NCBI RefSeq assembly: GCF_029278565.1
Contig: NZ_CP119559.1
Coordinates: 2,542,001 to 2,606,000 of the forward strand
DNA from: Haloarcula halophila
Lineage (GTDB): Archaea; Halobacteriota; Halobacteria; Halobacteriales; Haloarculaceae
Length of the DNA: 64,000 nucleotides
Reading direction: 5' to 3'
Below, one piece after another: positions 26,066 to 35,591 of the stretch. Every line of letters begins with the position of its first letter. Positions within the stretch are counted from its first letter, which is position 1. Position numbers and translations under genes: made by a program. The notes under the pieces were generated by a model, which saw only the letters and a program-made list of their open reading frames with translations, was not told where the DNA came from and searched no databases.

Positions 26066-27376
26066 ATGCCAGACGCCGCCGACGATGCAGTCTACTACGT
26101 CATCAGTGACCTCCACATCGGCGGTGACGAGCAGCTGGAACACGTCGAGTTCCTCGACGAACTCCTGGCGTTTCTCGAGCGCCTGGAGACGACCGACGAG
26201 GACGCGGAACTGCTCATCAACGGCGACGCCTTCGGCCTCTGGGAGTTCACCGGGATCGACGGCCCCCAGAAGTTCGATATCCTCGTCGAGAAGTATCCAG
26301 AACTGTTCGAACAGTTCCGGGCGACCGGCGAGACGATCCCGATCACGTTGCTTCCCGGGAACCACGACCACGAACTGGCGGCCTACGACGAGTACGTCGA
26401 GTGGTTCGCCGAGTACAACGTCGATCTGGTCCAGGCCGAGTCGATCACCCGCCCGGTCGGCGACCGAACGATCTGGTTCGAGCACGGCCACCAACAGGAC
26501 CCGAACAACCGGATCGAGGACTTCGGCAACCCCAACGCGTCGCCGCTTGGCTACTACTACAACACGCTCGTGACCAGTCGAGCCGGCCAGCTCTCCGACC
26601 GGGGCCGGTTCAACTGGCTGAAAGATGTCCAGGCGGTGACGCCGACCGAGCGGATGCCGAACTGGCTCGTCTCGAAGTACTTCTACCGGGAGATGAACCC
26701 GCTGATACGGTACGCCATCATCCCGTTCCTGTTCCTGTTCAACGTCAGCGCGGTGCTGGCGATCCTCGCCGGGCTGGATCTCGCGGGTATCTGGTCGCTC
26801 CCGGTCACTCAGACGGAGGCGTTCCTCGGGCAGTTCGGCCAGGCCGGTGCGACGGTGTACCTGATCCTGTCGGTCAACGTCGCCGTCGCCGGCCTGCTGT
26901 TGATCGTCGGCATCCCGGTGTCGTTCCTGATACGGGACGTCAGGAAGACGATCGACCGCTTCGGGATCTTCGAAACCGAACTGACCGTCGATCCCGACGA
27001 GCCGTACACGGACGCCGCCAGGGCAGTGTTCGACGAACACCCCGAGACGGCGATCTACTGCTACGGCCACACGCACCGACCGCGGACGACCGAACTCGAC
27101 GGTCGGCTGCTCGTCAACACCGGAACGTGGCTGAAGCGACTCCACCGGCGGGACGTCATCGCCGGCCGGCTCCCGCCGGTGTTCTATCCCTCCTACCAGC
27201 TCTGTGCCGTCCGTATCGCGGCCGAAGACGAGGGAATCGTCGTCGACTACCAGGGGATCGACAAACCCAATCCCAGCGTGGAGGAACTCACCCGGACCGA
27301 GCGGTTGCTCACCCTGGGTCGAGAGCCGGACCCGTCGCTCCCGGATCGGCAGATCGTCACCCCCGAGGACGACTGA
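26066..27376 (+). CDS. Membrane-embedded metallophosphoesterase
   Basis: 436 residues. Calcineurin-like motifs in order: DLHIGGD (about 15-21), GDAFGLWE, GNHDHE, EHGHQQD (about 140-146) and GHTHRP (about 334-339), giving the metal-binding Asp/His/Asn set. Two hydrophobic segments, about residues 215-243 and 263-293, are inserted between the last two motifs, so the catalytic domain is split by a membrane hairpin. Related LpxH-like and UDP-type pyrophosphatases act on membrane-associated substrates; the substrate here is unknown. ATG 26066 follows an upstream gap of 170 bp. Confidence 0.82.
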   Translation: MPDAADDAVYYVISDLHIGGDEQLEHVEFLDELLAFLERLETTDEDAELLINGDAFGLWEFTGIDGPQKFDILVEKYPELFEQFRATGETIPITLLPGNHDHELAAYDEYVEWFAEYNVDLVQAESITRPVGDRTIWFEHGHQQDPNNRIEDFGNPNASPLGYYYNTLVTSRAGQLSDRGRFNWLKDVQAVTPTERMPNWLVSKYFYREMNPLIRYAIIPFLFLFNVSAVLAILAGLDLAGIWSLPVTQTEAFLGQFGQAGATVYLILSVNVAVAGLLLIVGIPVSFLIRDVRKTIDRFGIFETELTVDPDEPYTDAARAVFDEHPETAIYCYGHTHRPRTTELDGRLLVNTGTWLKRLHRRDVIAGRLPPVFYPSYQLCAVRIAAEDEGIVVDYQGIDKPNPSVEELTRTERLLTLGREPDPSLPDRQIVTPEDD

Positions 27377-27392
27377 CTGCTGCGGACAACAG

Positions 27393-28169
27393 CTACCCGT
27401 CGACGACCTCGACCGCGTCGCCGACCGCGATGGTCTTCCCGCGGTCGGCCTCGGGGACCCGAGCGATGAGCATCAGCGTGTAGAAGTGGTCGAACGCGTC
27501 CGGGTCGGCCCAGTCGGGGAACGTCGCTTGGCGGCGCTCGACGAACCGCTCGCGGAACTCCGGCGTCGGCTCGCCAGTGTCGGGGTCCCGTTCCGGGACG
27601 ACACAGCGGCCACAGGGGGTCACGCCTTCGATACGGACGCCGCCGGCCTCGAACGCCGGCGCGTCGGTCCCGACGAAGCGGTCCTCCCAGAAGGCCGGAA
27701 CCCCGCCGACCTCGACGTTGGCGCGGAGCCGTCGGCGCGCCCCGTCGACGGTCACGTCGTCGAACCACGAGGCGACGGTCTCCAGCGTGGCCGTGCTGAT
27801 CACCGACGGCCCCATCTCCCGCCGGTCGACGTAGCCCCGATCGGTATCGCGAACCAGTTCGAGGTCGACACCGAAGAAGTCGCTGAACCACTCGGCTGCC
27901 CGCGCTCGGCCGTCCTCGCTCCCGAGCGCGAACTCACAGCGGTCGTCCGGAGAGTCGACCGTCAGCGTTCGTGTCGACGGTACGAACGTCGTCGTCAGGT
28001 CGTGGACCTCGACGGCTTGCTTCCCGTTGTACGCGTCCCCGTCGGCGTCGTGGAGCGCGAACTCGCGGTCGAGCGCGAGCGTCCCACCGGGGCGGATCTC
28101 GCTCGTCTCGCGGTCCATGCCGTCCAGTGCCTTGACCGGATAGACGGTGAGTCGCTCGATGTGTGCCAC
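27393..28169 (-). CDS. MOSC domain protein (mARC/YcbX-like)
   Basis: 258 residues from GTG 28169 (AHIERLTVYPVKALDGM), an N-terminal MOSC_N beta-barrel with the family phrase YPVKALDG, followed by a C-terminal MOSC domain containing VTPCGRCVVPERDPDTGE, whose Cys is the usual molybdenum ligand. Such enzymes reduce N-hydroxylated substrates or transfer sulfur using Moco. The start is taken as GTG since the upstream extension (KYSAGCHRGPRSRQ) is unlike the family. It is convergent with the metallophosphoesterase. Confidence 0.82.
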   Translation of the reverse strand: MAHIERLTVYPVKALDGMDRETSEIRPGGTLALDREFALHDADGDAYNGKQAVEVHDLTTTFVPSTRTLTVDSPDDRCEFALGSEDGRARAAEWFSDFFGVDLELVRDTDRGYVDRREMGPSVISTATLETVASWFDDVTVDGARRRLRANVEVGGVPAFWEDRFVGTDAPAFEAGGVRIEGVTPCGRCVVPERDPDTGEPTPEFRERFVERRQATFPDWADPDAFDHFYTLMLIARVPEADRGKTIAVGDAVEVVDG

Positions 28170-28281
28170 TACCGGGTGGGTGGCAGCGGACGGATAAATC
28201 AGTTGTCTCGAACGGGGACCGCGATGGCACCCGGCGGAGTACTTCGCCGGCACACAGGAACCGCGACGAACCGGTCGTCGC

Positions 28282-28830
28282 TCAGTCGTGGATCTCGACG
28301 GATTCGAGCAGCAGTTCTGATTTGGGAGCGTCGTTGCGGTCGGTCTCGACGTTGCCGATCGCCTCGACGACGTCCATCCCGTCGATGACGCGGCCGAAGA
28401 CGGCGTGTTTCCCGTCGAGGTGGGGCTGGGCGTCCAGCGTGATGAAGAACTGCGAGCCGTTGGTGTCGGGACCGGCGTTTGCCATGCTGACGACGCCGGC
28501 GTCGTCGTGGGTCAACTCGTCGTGGAACTCGTCGTCGAACTGGTAGCCCGGGCCGCCCCGGCCGGTGCCGGTCGGGTCGCCCATCTGGATCATGAAGTCC
28601 TCGATGATCCGGTGGATCTCGATGTCGGTATAGAGCGGGTCGATACGCTTCTCGCCGCTCTCGGGGTCCTCCCAGGCGCCCTCGCCGGGACCGACCGAAG
28701 CGGCGTCGTAGTCGTCCGCCTCGGTCGCGTGGTCGACGAACGCCTCGACCGTTCGGGGAACTCTCTCGTCGTACAGTTCGATCTCGATGTCGCCCTCTGT
28801 CGTGTGCAGGGTCGCTGTCAGATCGCTCAT
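28282..28830 (-). CDS. Cyclophilin-type peptidyl-prolyl isomerase
   Basis: 182 residues (ATG 28830), with [20 protein letters not shown] at the N-terminus, [20 protein letters not shown], and [18 protein letters not shown], which carry the catalytic and cyclosporin-site residues (the canonical Arg appears replaced, since [10 protein letters not shown] precedes). An acidic insert between residues about 45-65 ([16 protein letters not shown]) is a haloarchaeal feature. Cytosolic protein-folding helper. Confidence 0.9.
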   Translation of the reverse strand: MSDLTATLHTTEGDIEIELYDERVPRTVEAFVDHATEADDYDAASVGPGEGAWEDPESGEKRIDPLYTDIEIHRIIEDFMIQMGDPTGTGRGGPGYQFDDEFHDELTHDDAGVVSMANAGPDTNGSQFFITLDAQPHLDGKHAVFGRVIDGMDVVEAIGNVETDRNDAPKSELLLESVEIHD

Positions 28831-28960
28831 GCCCGGCAAGAGGCGTCCCCGGCGGAAAAGCCTGCCCACTGGACGTGTACTGTGGTACCACGTCGCTGTG
28901 CAGCGACCACGAGGCTGGGGTTCTCCAAAACGACGGCGGCCCGCTCGTGGAGCGGGGATC

Positions 28961-29902
28961 TCACTGCGTACGCTCCCCGCCGGCGAGGTGGGCAAGCAGT
29001 GAGTCGGTCACGCGCTCGGGCGCGTCGAACTGTACCCAGTGGCTCGCGTCGGGGAACCGCTCGATCCGGAGGTCCGACACCCAGCGGTCGAGACCCTCCG
29101 TCAGCGAGACGTCGAGCGCCCGGTCCTGTTCTCCCCAGAGGAGCAGCGTCGGTCGCTCGACCGGGAGTTCGGGTGCGCCGGCGCGGGTCAGCAGCCGTCT
29201 CGCGCTCCGGCGGGCCATCGCCCGGTAGTAGTTCACGGCCGCAGTCAGTGCGCCCGGCCGCCCGAGTGCGGTCTTGTAGTACCGGATATCCGTCTCGCTG
29301 AACGCGTCCGCACGGACCGCTGTGTCGGTCAGCATCTCCTCTATTACCCGGAAGTCCCGAGCGCGGAAGGCGGCTTCCGGGAGTATCGGGAGTTGGAAGA
29401 AGAAGACGTACCACGACTTGGCCACCTGTGTCGGCGACGAGCGCAGCGCCCGCTCGTACGCTGACGGGTGGGGAGCGTTCAATATTGCCAGTCGGTCCAC
29501 CACGTCCCCCCGGGCAGCGACGTACCAGGCCAGGAGTCCGCCCCAGTCGTGGCCGACGACGTGGGCCGTATCGCGGCTGATTCCGTCGATCAGGCCGACC
29601 ACGTCCGCGACGAGTTCGTCGATGTCGTAGGCACGCACACCCTCGGGTTTCTCCGAACAGTTGTATCCGCGGAGATCCGGTGCGACGACCCGATAGCCGG
29701 CTTCCGCCAGCGGTTCGATCTGGTGGTGCCAGGCGTACCAGAACTCCGGGAAGCCGTGCAACAGGACGACCAGGTCGCCGTCCTCGGGGCCGGCCGTGAC
29801 AGTGTGGAGCGTGACCCCGTTCGTCTCGGCGGTCGCGTGGTCCCACGCCCGGCCGTCGTCGGGAACCGTCCAGTGATCGCCGTCGGGAGGCGTCGGTGCC
29901 AT
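28961..29902 (-). CDS. Epoxide hydrolase-like alpha/beta hydrolase
   Basis: 313 residues. [14 protein letters not shown] provides the oxyanion HGxP motif; the nucleophile elbow GHDWGG (residues 117-122) has Asp119 rather than Ser, the hallmark of soluble epoxide hydrolases and haloalkane dehalogenases. [11 protein letters not shown] and [12 protein letters not shown] give the acid and the catalytic His. A helical cap lies between. The substrate is unknown. It is divergent from the 102-aa zinc-finger-like gene. Confidence 0.85.
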   Translation of the reverse strand: MAPTPPDGDHWTVPDDGRAWDHATAETNGVTLHTVTAGPEDGDLVVLLHGFPEFWYAWHHQIEPLAEAGYRVVAPDLRGYNCSEKPEGVRAYDIDELVADVVGLIDGISRDTAHVVGHDWGGLLAWYVAARGDVVDRLAILNAPHPSAYERALRSSPTQVAKSWYVFFFQLPILPEAAFRARDFRVIEEMLTDTAVRADAFSETDIRYYKTALGRPGALTAAVNYYRAMARRSARRLLTRAGAPELPVERPTLLLWGEQDRALDVSLTEGLDRWVSDLRIERFPDASHWVQFDAPERVTDSLLAHLAGGERTQ

Positions 29903-29996
29903 CGACCGAACGTTTGCCTGCGGGACAATGTCGGTGTCGGTCGGATCGGGCGCGGTGATACCGGTACTTTTCACGCTCCGGAGCCAGCGACCCGAC

Positions 29997-30305
29997 ATGA
30001 CCGACGACAGGGACCCCGAAGCCAGCCTCCAGGAGTGGAAAGAGACCATGCAGGCGGAACACGACGACGCCATCGCCAACCCGGACCCGGACGAGGACCA
30101 CCGGATCGAGGGGGTCACGCAGGTCAACTACCGGGTGTACTTCGCGTACGACGCCGATAGCGACGAACTGGAACGGACCGAGCGCGAACAGGTCGACGAA
30201 GTACGGGACCCGGAACTGCTCGCCTGTGCCTGTGGCGTCCGTGGGATGACGCCAGAAGAAGCGCGCCAGCACGTCGCTGCTGCCCACGAGGGAAACGACG
30301 GATAA
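29997..30305 (+). CDS. Conserved acidic protein with Cys2His2-like motif (102 aa)
   Basis: 102 residues from ATG 29997 (MTDDRDPEASLQEWKETM). The C-terminal third has CACGVRGMTPEEARQHVAAAH, a C-x-C-x12-H-x4-H arrangement that could bind zinc. The N-terminal half is acidic and helical. No named family recognised. It ends 4 bp from the stop of the convergent TrpD-like gene. The in-frame extension to 29928 overlaps the hydrolase promoter region and is unlikely. Confidence 0.65.
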   Translation: MTDDRDPEASLQEWKETMQAEHDDAIANPDPDEDHRIEGVTQVNYRVYFAYDADSDELERTEREQVDEVRDPELLACACGVRGMTPEEARQHVAAAHEGNDG

Positions 30306-30309
30306 AGCG

Positions 30310-31395
30310 TCAGAACGCCCGGAGCGCGTCGAGCGCGTCGGCGGCGCTGCCGTCCTCGATCGCCGCCCGGGCCTGTTCGAGACCTTCTTCGATGCTGTCG
30401 GCGTCCTCGCGGGCGTAGATGCGCAACGCGGCGTTGAGCGCGACGGCGTCGGCGAAGCCGTCCTCGCGCTCGCCGGTCAGGACCGCCTCGGTGATCGCCG
30501 CTGACTCCTCGGCCACGTCCTCGACCTGGAGGTCCTCGCTGACCACATCCATGCCGTAGTCGGCGGTGCGGATCTCGAAGTCCGCGATGTCCTCCTCGTC
30601 GGACTTGGCGCCCTCGACGGGCCACTCGGCGACGATGGTCTCGCCGGGGCGGACGTCGTCGTACCCCTCCATCCCCTGGAAGAACAGGGCCCGCGAGACG
30701 GTGCTCTGTTCGGAGTTGGTGAGGGTGCGGACCATCTTCTTCGCGAACGCGAGGTGATAGAAGCTCCCCAGGTGGACGTCGGCGCCGGCGGGGTTGGCCA
30801 GCGTCTCGACGGTGTTGACAAAGGAGCGCACGCCCATGTTGTCACGCCGGTCGAACAACGCGTCGATCCCGGGGTTGAACGCCGGTTGGTAGTAGAAGCC
30901 AAAGCCCACGTCGTCGACCATGTCGGCGCTCTCCTGGGGGTCGATCTCCGTTCGGACGCCGAGTTCGTCCAGCACGTGCTTGTAGGCGTCCTGTTTCTGT
31001 GTCGGTACCCGATCGCCCGAGTGGACGACGACGGGCGTGCCGGCGGCGGCCGCGACGAGACCTGCGGCGACACCGAAAATGGCGGACCGACCCTTGCCGT
31101 CGTAGTTCGCGCCACAGTCGACGGGGTCGGCCTCGGGTTCGGCGGTGACGGCCGACTCCTCGTGCATCACGTCGACGTAGGCGCCCAGTTCCTCGGGCGT
31201 ATTGCGCTTCCAGCGATTGGCGAGCCAGAACGCGCCGAGCGTCGTGTGATCGGGTTCGCCGCCGAGGATGCGCTGGAACGCCTCCCGGGCTTGATCGCGT
31301 GTCATGTCGTCGGCGGACTTGTGACCGGAGCCGACGACCTCGGTCATCAGTCGTTTGAGCGGCCATTCGCCGTACTCCCGGGTCGCTTGAGCCAT
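30310..31395 (-). CDS. TrpD-like (anthranilate phosphoribosyltransferase family) protein
   Basis: 361 residues with the class III transferase layout: helical N-domain (EYGEWPLKRLMTEVVGSGHKSADDMT), then GANYDGKGRSAIFGVAAGLVAAAAGTPVVVHSGDRVPTQK, and FFQGMEGYDDVRPGE. The PRPP glycine loop (normally GTGGDG) reads CGANYDGKG, and the trp operon in this genome lies elsewhere (59720-62642). It is therefore more likely a TrpD2/YbiB-type paralogue, some of which bind nucleic acid, than the tryptophan enzyme. Confidence 0.75.
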   Translation of the reverse strand: MAQATREYGEWPLKRLMTEVVGSGHKSADDMTRDQAREAFQRILGGEPDHTTLGAFWLANRWKRNTPEELGAYVDVMHEESAVTAEPEADPVDCGANYDGKGRSAIFGVAAGLVAAAAGTPVVVHSGDRVPTQKQDAYKHVLDELGVRTEIDPQESADMVDDVGFGFYYQPAFNPGIDALFDRRDNMGVRSFVNTVETLANPAGADVHLGSFYHLAFAKKMVRTLTNSEQSTVSRALFFQGMEGYDDVRPGETIVAEWPVEGAKSDEEDIADFEIRTADYGMDVVSEDLQVEDVAEESAAITEAVLTGEREDGFADAVALNAALRIYAREDADSIEEGLEQARAAIEDGSAADALDALRAF

Positions 31396-31498
31396 GGGAA
31401 CCCGTTCGGGCGCGAGTTCAAAAGCCCCTGCGTTTCGTTCCCACTCCGTGGGAACGGCCCGGGAGGACGAAAGGGATACACCCCTCGACTCCTAACGA

Positions 31499-32596
31499 AT
31501 GCCAATGAGCCTCCAGTCGGGTGACTGGCGCGAGCGTATCGACGACGTGGACGCTGCTCTCATCGACGGGTTCCAGAGCGACTTTCCGATCGAGGAACGG
31601 CCCTTCGAGGCGGTGGGTCGGGAACTGGGCGTCGACCCCGCGGAGGCACTCGACCGCGTCCGCCGGCTCCGGGACGACGGCGTCTTCCGGCGGTTCGGCC
31701 CCGTCCTCAACCCGCCGGTGATCGGCTCCTCGACGCTCGCCGCGGTCAGCGCCCCCGAGGACCGGTTCGACGAGGTAGCCGAGGTGATCAACGGCTATCG
31801 TCAGGTCAACCACAACTACGCACGCGACCACGAGTGGAACATGTGGTTCGTCGTCACCGCCGGCTCGCGGGCCACACGCGACGAGATCATCGCCGACATC
31901 GAGGCCCGGACCGGCTGTGACGTGCTCGTGCTCCCGATGCTGACCGACTACTACATCGACCTGGAGTTCCCGGTCGTCAACGGGGACCGGTTCGCCCGGG
32001 AGGCACGCTCGGACAGCGGGGCTCCGGACGAGCGAGCGGACCCGCGAGCCGGAGAGCGTCTCGATCAGACCGACGCCAGCGCCACCCGAATCAGCGAGGA
32101 CGCCGCCGCGGACCTCTCGGAGCTGGACCGCCGGCTCCTCCTGGAGATCCAGGAGGGGTTCCCGCTGACGGCGACCCCGTATCGGGACGTCGCGGACGCG
32201 GTCGGCGCCGAGGTTCAGGACGTCCTCGCCGCAGTCGAGAAACTGCTCGCGGACAACTGCATCAAACGGATCGGCTGCGTGGTCAACCACATCGTCACCG
32301 GCTTCGACAGCAACTGCATGGTCGTCTGGGACGTACCCGACGACGCGCTGGACGAGCGCGGGCAAGCCGTCGGCGAACTGCCGTACGTGACGCTGTGTTA
32401 CCACCGGCCGCGTCGGCCGGACCAGGCGTGGTCGTACAACCTCTTTACGATGATCCACGGCCGGGAGAGCGAGGCCGTCGACGCGAAGATCGACGACCTG
32501 GCGACGGCCCACCTCCCCTACGATCACGACCGGCTCTACTCGACCGCGACGCTGAAACAGACCGGGGCACGGTACGACGACATCGTCGGCGAGTGA
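31499..32596 (+). CDS. Fused siroheme decarboxylase (AhbA-AhbB like)
   Basis: 365 residues containing two Lrp/AsnC-like units in tandem: residues about 15-165 (DFPIEERPFEAVGRELG, RRFGPVLNPPVIG, NHNYARDHEWNMWFVV) and about 200-360 (GFPLTATPYRDVADAVG, IKRIGCVVNHIVTG, CYHRPRRPDQAWSYNLF). This pairing matches AhbA and AhbB/NirDL-type subunits, which decarboxylate siroheme to didecarboxysiroheme in the alternative archaeal heme pathway. An acidic linker (DSGAPDERADPRAG) joins them. ATG at 31499 or 31505. Confidence 0.85.
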   Translation: MPMSLQSGDWRERIDDVDAALIDGFQSDFPIEERPFEAVGRELGVDPAEALDRVRRLRDDGVFRRFGPVLNPPVIGSSTLAAVSAPEDRFDEVAEVINGYRQVNHNYARDHEWNMWFVVTAGSRATRDEIIADIEARTGCDVLVLPMLTDYYIDLEFPVVNGDRFAREARSDSGAPDERADPRAGERLDQTDASATRISEDAAADLSELDRRLLLEIQEGFPLTATPYRDVADAVGAEVQDVLAAVEKLLADNCIKRIGCVVNHIVTGFDSNCMVVWDVPDDALDERGQAVGELPYVTLCYHRPRRPDQAWSYNLFTMIHGRESEAVDAKIDDLATAHLPYDHDRLYSTATLKQTGARYDDIVGE

Positions 32597-32659
32597 CCGC
32601 CGGCACGCGGTGTCGGGCCAGCGTCCCGGTCGGGCTCCGCCGGAACGTTTTTGTCCGTC

Positions 32660-32673
32660 GTAAGGATACTTAC
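32660..32673. promoter_or_regulatory. Inverted repeat GTAAG-N4-CTTAC before the HalX regulator
   Basis: A perfect 5-bp inverted repeat with GATA loop ends 11 nt before the ATG of the response regulator, at the place where an operator could block transcription. It is short and may be chance. Confidence 0.3.
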
Positions 32674-32684
32674 AGTGGTACCAA

Positions 32685-33278
32685 ATGACACACCAGGGGA
32701 GCCTGACGGTGTTGGTCGTCGACGACGAGTCGCCTGTCGCTGACGCGTACGCCGAGACCGTCGGCCAGCGGTACGAGGTCGAAGTCGCCTACAGTGGCCA
32801 AGAGGCACTGGAGCAACTGTCGGCGGAGATCGACGTCGTCCTGCTCGACCGCCGGATGCCGGATATCTCCGGTGACGAGGTACTCGAAGAGATCCGCGAG
32901 CGGGGAATCGATGCACGGGTCGCGATGGTTACAGCGGTCGATCCGGATCTGGAAATCATCGAGATGCCCTTCGACGACTACATCGTCAAGCCGGTCTCCC
33001 CGGACGAGCTGTTCGAGACGATCGAACGCCTGTATCGGTGTGTCGACTACGAGAACCAGCTCCGGGAGTACTACTCGCTGACAGCCAAGTACGCCGCGCT
33101 CCGGTCGAGCAAGCCGCTCGACGAACTCGAAGCCAGCGCGGAGTTCGGCTCGCTGGAGTCGACCATGACGGAGAAACGTGCCGAACTCGACGAGTTGACC
33201 GCGTCGCTCGACGACCAGGACTTCCAGAAGATGTTCGCCGACATCGGATCGGAACACGAGTGGCCCGACGTCGAGTGA
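32685..33278 (+). CDS. HalX-type response regulator
   Basis: 197 residues. A complete receiver domain: acid pocket D13/D14, phospho-acceptor D55 ([10 protein letters not shown]), T83, and K102 (YIVKPVSP). The C-terminal helical domain ([30 protein letters not shown]) is HalX, a haloarchaea-specific output domain. No histidine kinase gene is adjacent. AT-rich aacgtttttgtcc about 35 nt upstream may be the promoter. Confidence 0.88.
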   Translation: MTHQGSLTVLVVDDESPVADAYAETVGQRYEVEVAYSGQEALEQLSAEIDVVLLDRRMPDISGDEVLEEIRERGIDARVAMVTAVDPDLEIIEMPFDDYIVKPVSPDELFETIERLYRCVDYENQLREYYSLTAKYAALRSSKPLDELEASAEFGSLESTMTEKRAELDELTASLDDQDFQKMFADIGSEHEWPDVE

Positions 33279-33354
33279 GGACCGCCGCTCTAGCGCTGTC
33301 GCCCCGAGCTACCCTTCCGAAAGCACTAACGGTGTCTCTTCCTTAGGGTGGTCA

Positions 33355-34302
33355 ATGAGTCAGCAACTCCCGGACGTACAGGCGTCGAGTCCGGATGTCA
33401 CCGTCGGCCTCAACCGCGTCGGTGTGACAGGTGTCGAGAAGCTCGTCAAGCTGGGGCGACGCGACCGTGATCCGATCGTCCTGATGGCGGAGTTCGAGGT
33501 GTTCGTCGACCTGCCGTCCTGGCGGAAAGGGGCAGACATGTCTCGCAACATGGAAGTCATCGACGAGACCCTAGAAACCGCGGTCTCCGAGGAGGCGTAC
33601 CGGGTCGAGGACGTCTGTGGCGACGCCGCGGAACTGCTCCTGCAGAAACACGACTATACGACCAAAGCCGAGGTTCGCATGGAAGCGGAGTACGTCACCC
33701 ACGAGCGGACGCCACAGTCCGACGTGGCGACCCAGTCGACGGCCGACATCATCGCCTCGGCGACGGCTACCGAGGACGGGACGAGCGAGGAGATCGGTGC
33801 CCGCGTCACCGGTATGACCGTCTGCCCCTGTTCCCAGGGGATGTCGGCGGCCCGTGCCCGCCAGACCCTGCGGGGGATGGGCGTCGAGGACGAGGTCATC
33901 GACGAGTTCCTCGAAGAGATGCCCCAGGCGGGCCACTCACAGCGGGGTCACGCCACGCTGACCGTCGAGAGCGACGGCGCACCCGAGGTCGACCTCAACG
34001 AACTCATCGAGGTCGCCCGTGATTCGATGAGCGCCCGGATCTACAACCTCGCCAAGCGTCCCGACGAGGACCACATGACCTACGAGGCACACAAGGACGC
34101 CAAGTTCGTCGAGGACTGTGTCCGCGCGCTCGCGGATGGCGTCGTCGATCGGTTCCCCGATCTGGCCGACGATGCCATCGTCACGATGAAACAGTCAAAC
34201 GACGAGTCGATCCACCAACACAACGCCCACGCCGAACGCGTGGCGAAACTCGGTGACCTGCGTGCGGAGGTCACCGCCGACGAAGCCACCGCCGACGACT
34301 GA
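33355..34302 (+). CDS. mptA: GTP cyclohydrolase MptA (FolE2/GCYH-IB family)
   Basis: 315 residues with the COG1469 signature: [14 protein letters not shown] at the start, [31 protein letters not shown] (catalytic Cys region) and [16 protein letters not shown]. It uses GTP to give a dihydroneopterin product for pterin cofactors; in haloarchaea the same enzyme feeds preQ0 and so archaeosine, which links it to arcS and RaSEA in this window. A single gene between a regulator and a lipoprotein gene. Confidence 0.9.
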   Translation: MSQQLPDVQASSPDVTVGLNRVGVTGVEKLVKLGRRDRDPIVLMAEFEVFVDLPSWRKGADMSRNMEVIDETLETAVSEEAYRVEDVCGDAAELLLQKHDYTTKAEVRMEAEYVTHERTPQSDVATQSTADIIASATATEDGTSEEIGARVTGMTVCPCSQGMSAARARQTLRGMGVEDEVIDEFLEEMPQAGHSQRGHATLTVESDGAPEVDLNELIEVARDSMSARIYNLAKRPDEDHMTYEAHKDAKFVEDCVRALADGVVDRFPDLADDAIVTMKQSNDESIHQHNAHAERVAKLGDLRAEVTADEATADD

Positions 34303-34381
34303 CACCAGTCGGCCCGTCGGCCCGTGACTCCAGTTGTGGGGTACTGTTATCCCGTCCCGTCCGCAAACAGCGAACCGACGA

Positions 34382-35587
34382 ATGGTCGTGTCCAGGCCGA
34401 CCCGACGCCGCGTACTGGCGACGCTCGGAACCGCTCTGACTGGTGGGTGTCTTCGGAGTTCGAGGGCCGCCGACTCGACGCCGGCACCCGGAACGGACGA
34501 GCCCCGGACACGATCGACAGACGGGACGACGACTGCGACCGCAGCACCGTCGGACTCGGGATCGGCTCTCACCCCCGCCTCGCTCTCGACCGAGTGGAGC
34601 CACGAGGCGGACTTGGCGTTCTCACACGCCGGCGTGGCGGCGGAGGGAACCGTCCTCACACAGCGCTCCGACGGGCGGATCTGTGTCGCACGGGCGCTCC
34701 GGGACGGGAGCCAGCGGTGGCGAGCGACGTTCGACACTGCGGTCAGCCTTCGGCCACGGATCGTCGGCTCGACGGTCCTGATGGGAACGGTCGGGGGAAC
34801 GATCCACGCGCTCGCACGTTCGGACGGGAGCGAGCGGTGGCGCTACGATACCCCGGGAGCACTGCGGGTCCAACCCGTCGTCATCCCGGAGGAAGCGACG
34901 GTCCTGGTCCCCGTCCGGTTCGACGACGAGCGGGCCGGGCTGGTCGATGCGGTGTCACTGGAGAGCGGCCAGCGGCGGTGGCGGATCGACGGGATCGACC
35001 GGCCGAACTCCATCTCGCCGGCCGTCGACGGGCGGTTCTACCTCGGGTTCAGCGACAGTTTCCGGGGGTACGCGGCGGGCGACGGGACGCGACTCCCCAC
35101 CGAACAACAACCGTCCGGCATCCCGGGAGTCAACGCGGGGCGGTTCCCACACCCACGCATCCTGTTCGCACACGAGGGGACGGTGTACCTGCCGGAACCA
35201 CGGGCGAACGATCCGGTCGTCGCGTACGACCCGACGGCAAACGAGGTCGTCTGGCGGTACGAACCCTTCGGCGCCCCCGTTTCGTTCGACGCGTGGGGCG
35301 AGACACTGGCCTTCTCCGCGGGCGACAACGCTGTCTACGGGCTCGACCGTACCACCGGGGACCGCCGCTGGCGCGTCCAGCGGGACGAGCGGTTCTCCCC
35401 CGTGGCGGCCGCCCGGGGCGTGGTCTGGACAGCGCGTGGCCGGACGCTGCTCGGGATCGACGCCGAGACCGGGACGGTTCACGTCGAACGGGAGCTCCCC
35501 CTCTCCGCCGATCTGGTCTTCGCCGTGGGTCGGCGAGTTATCGTACTGGGGTCCGGGAAGATCGGTGTCTACCGGATCGAGAGCTGA
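34382..35587 (+). CDS. Tat-exported PQQ-propeller lipoprotein, second member
   Basis: 401 residues from ATG 34382. N-terminus RPTRRRVLATLGTALTGGC is a twin-arginine signal with lipobox. After a Ser/Thr/Ala-rich linker come about six PQQ-like blade repeats (for example ALRDGSQRWRATFD, SDGSERWRYDT, LDRTTGDRRWRV). Probably an extracellular membrane-anchored propeller for binding or protein contacts. It is tail-to-tail with a paralogous gene, stops 4 bp apart. Confidence 0.8.
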   Translation: MVVSRPTRRRVLATLGTALTGGCLRSSRAADSTPAPGTDEPRTRSTDGTTTATAAPSDSGSALTPASLSTEWSHEADLAFSHAGVAAEGTVLTQRSDGRICVARALRDGSQRWRATFDTAVSLRPRIVGSTVLMGTVGGTIHALARSDGSERWRYDTPGALRVQPVVIPEEATVLVPVRFDDERAGLVDAVSLESGQRRWRIDGIDRPNSISPAVDGRFYLGFSDSFRGYAAGDGTRLPTEQQPSGIPGVNAGRFPHPRILFAHEGTVYLPEPRANDPVVAYDPTANEVVWRYEPFGAPVSFDAWGETLAFSAGDNAVYGLDRTTGDRRWRVQRDERFSPVAAARGVVWTARGRTLLGIDAETGTVHVERELPLSADLVFAVGRRVIVLGSGKIGVYRIES

Positions 35588-35591
35588 CCGT

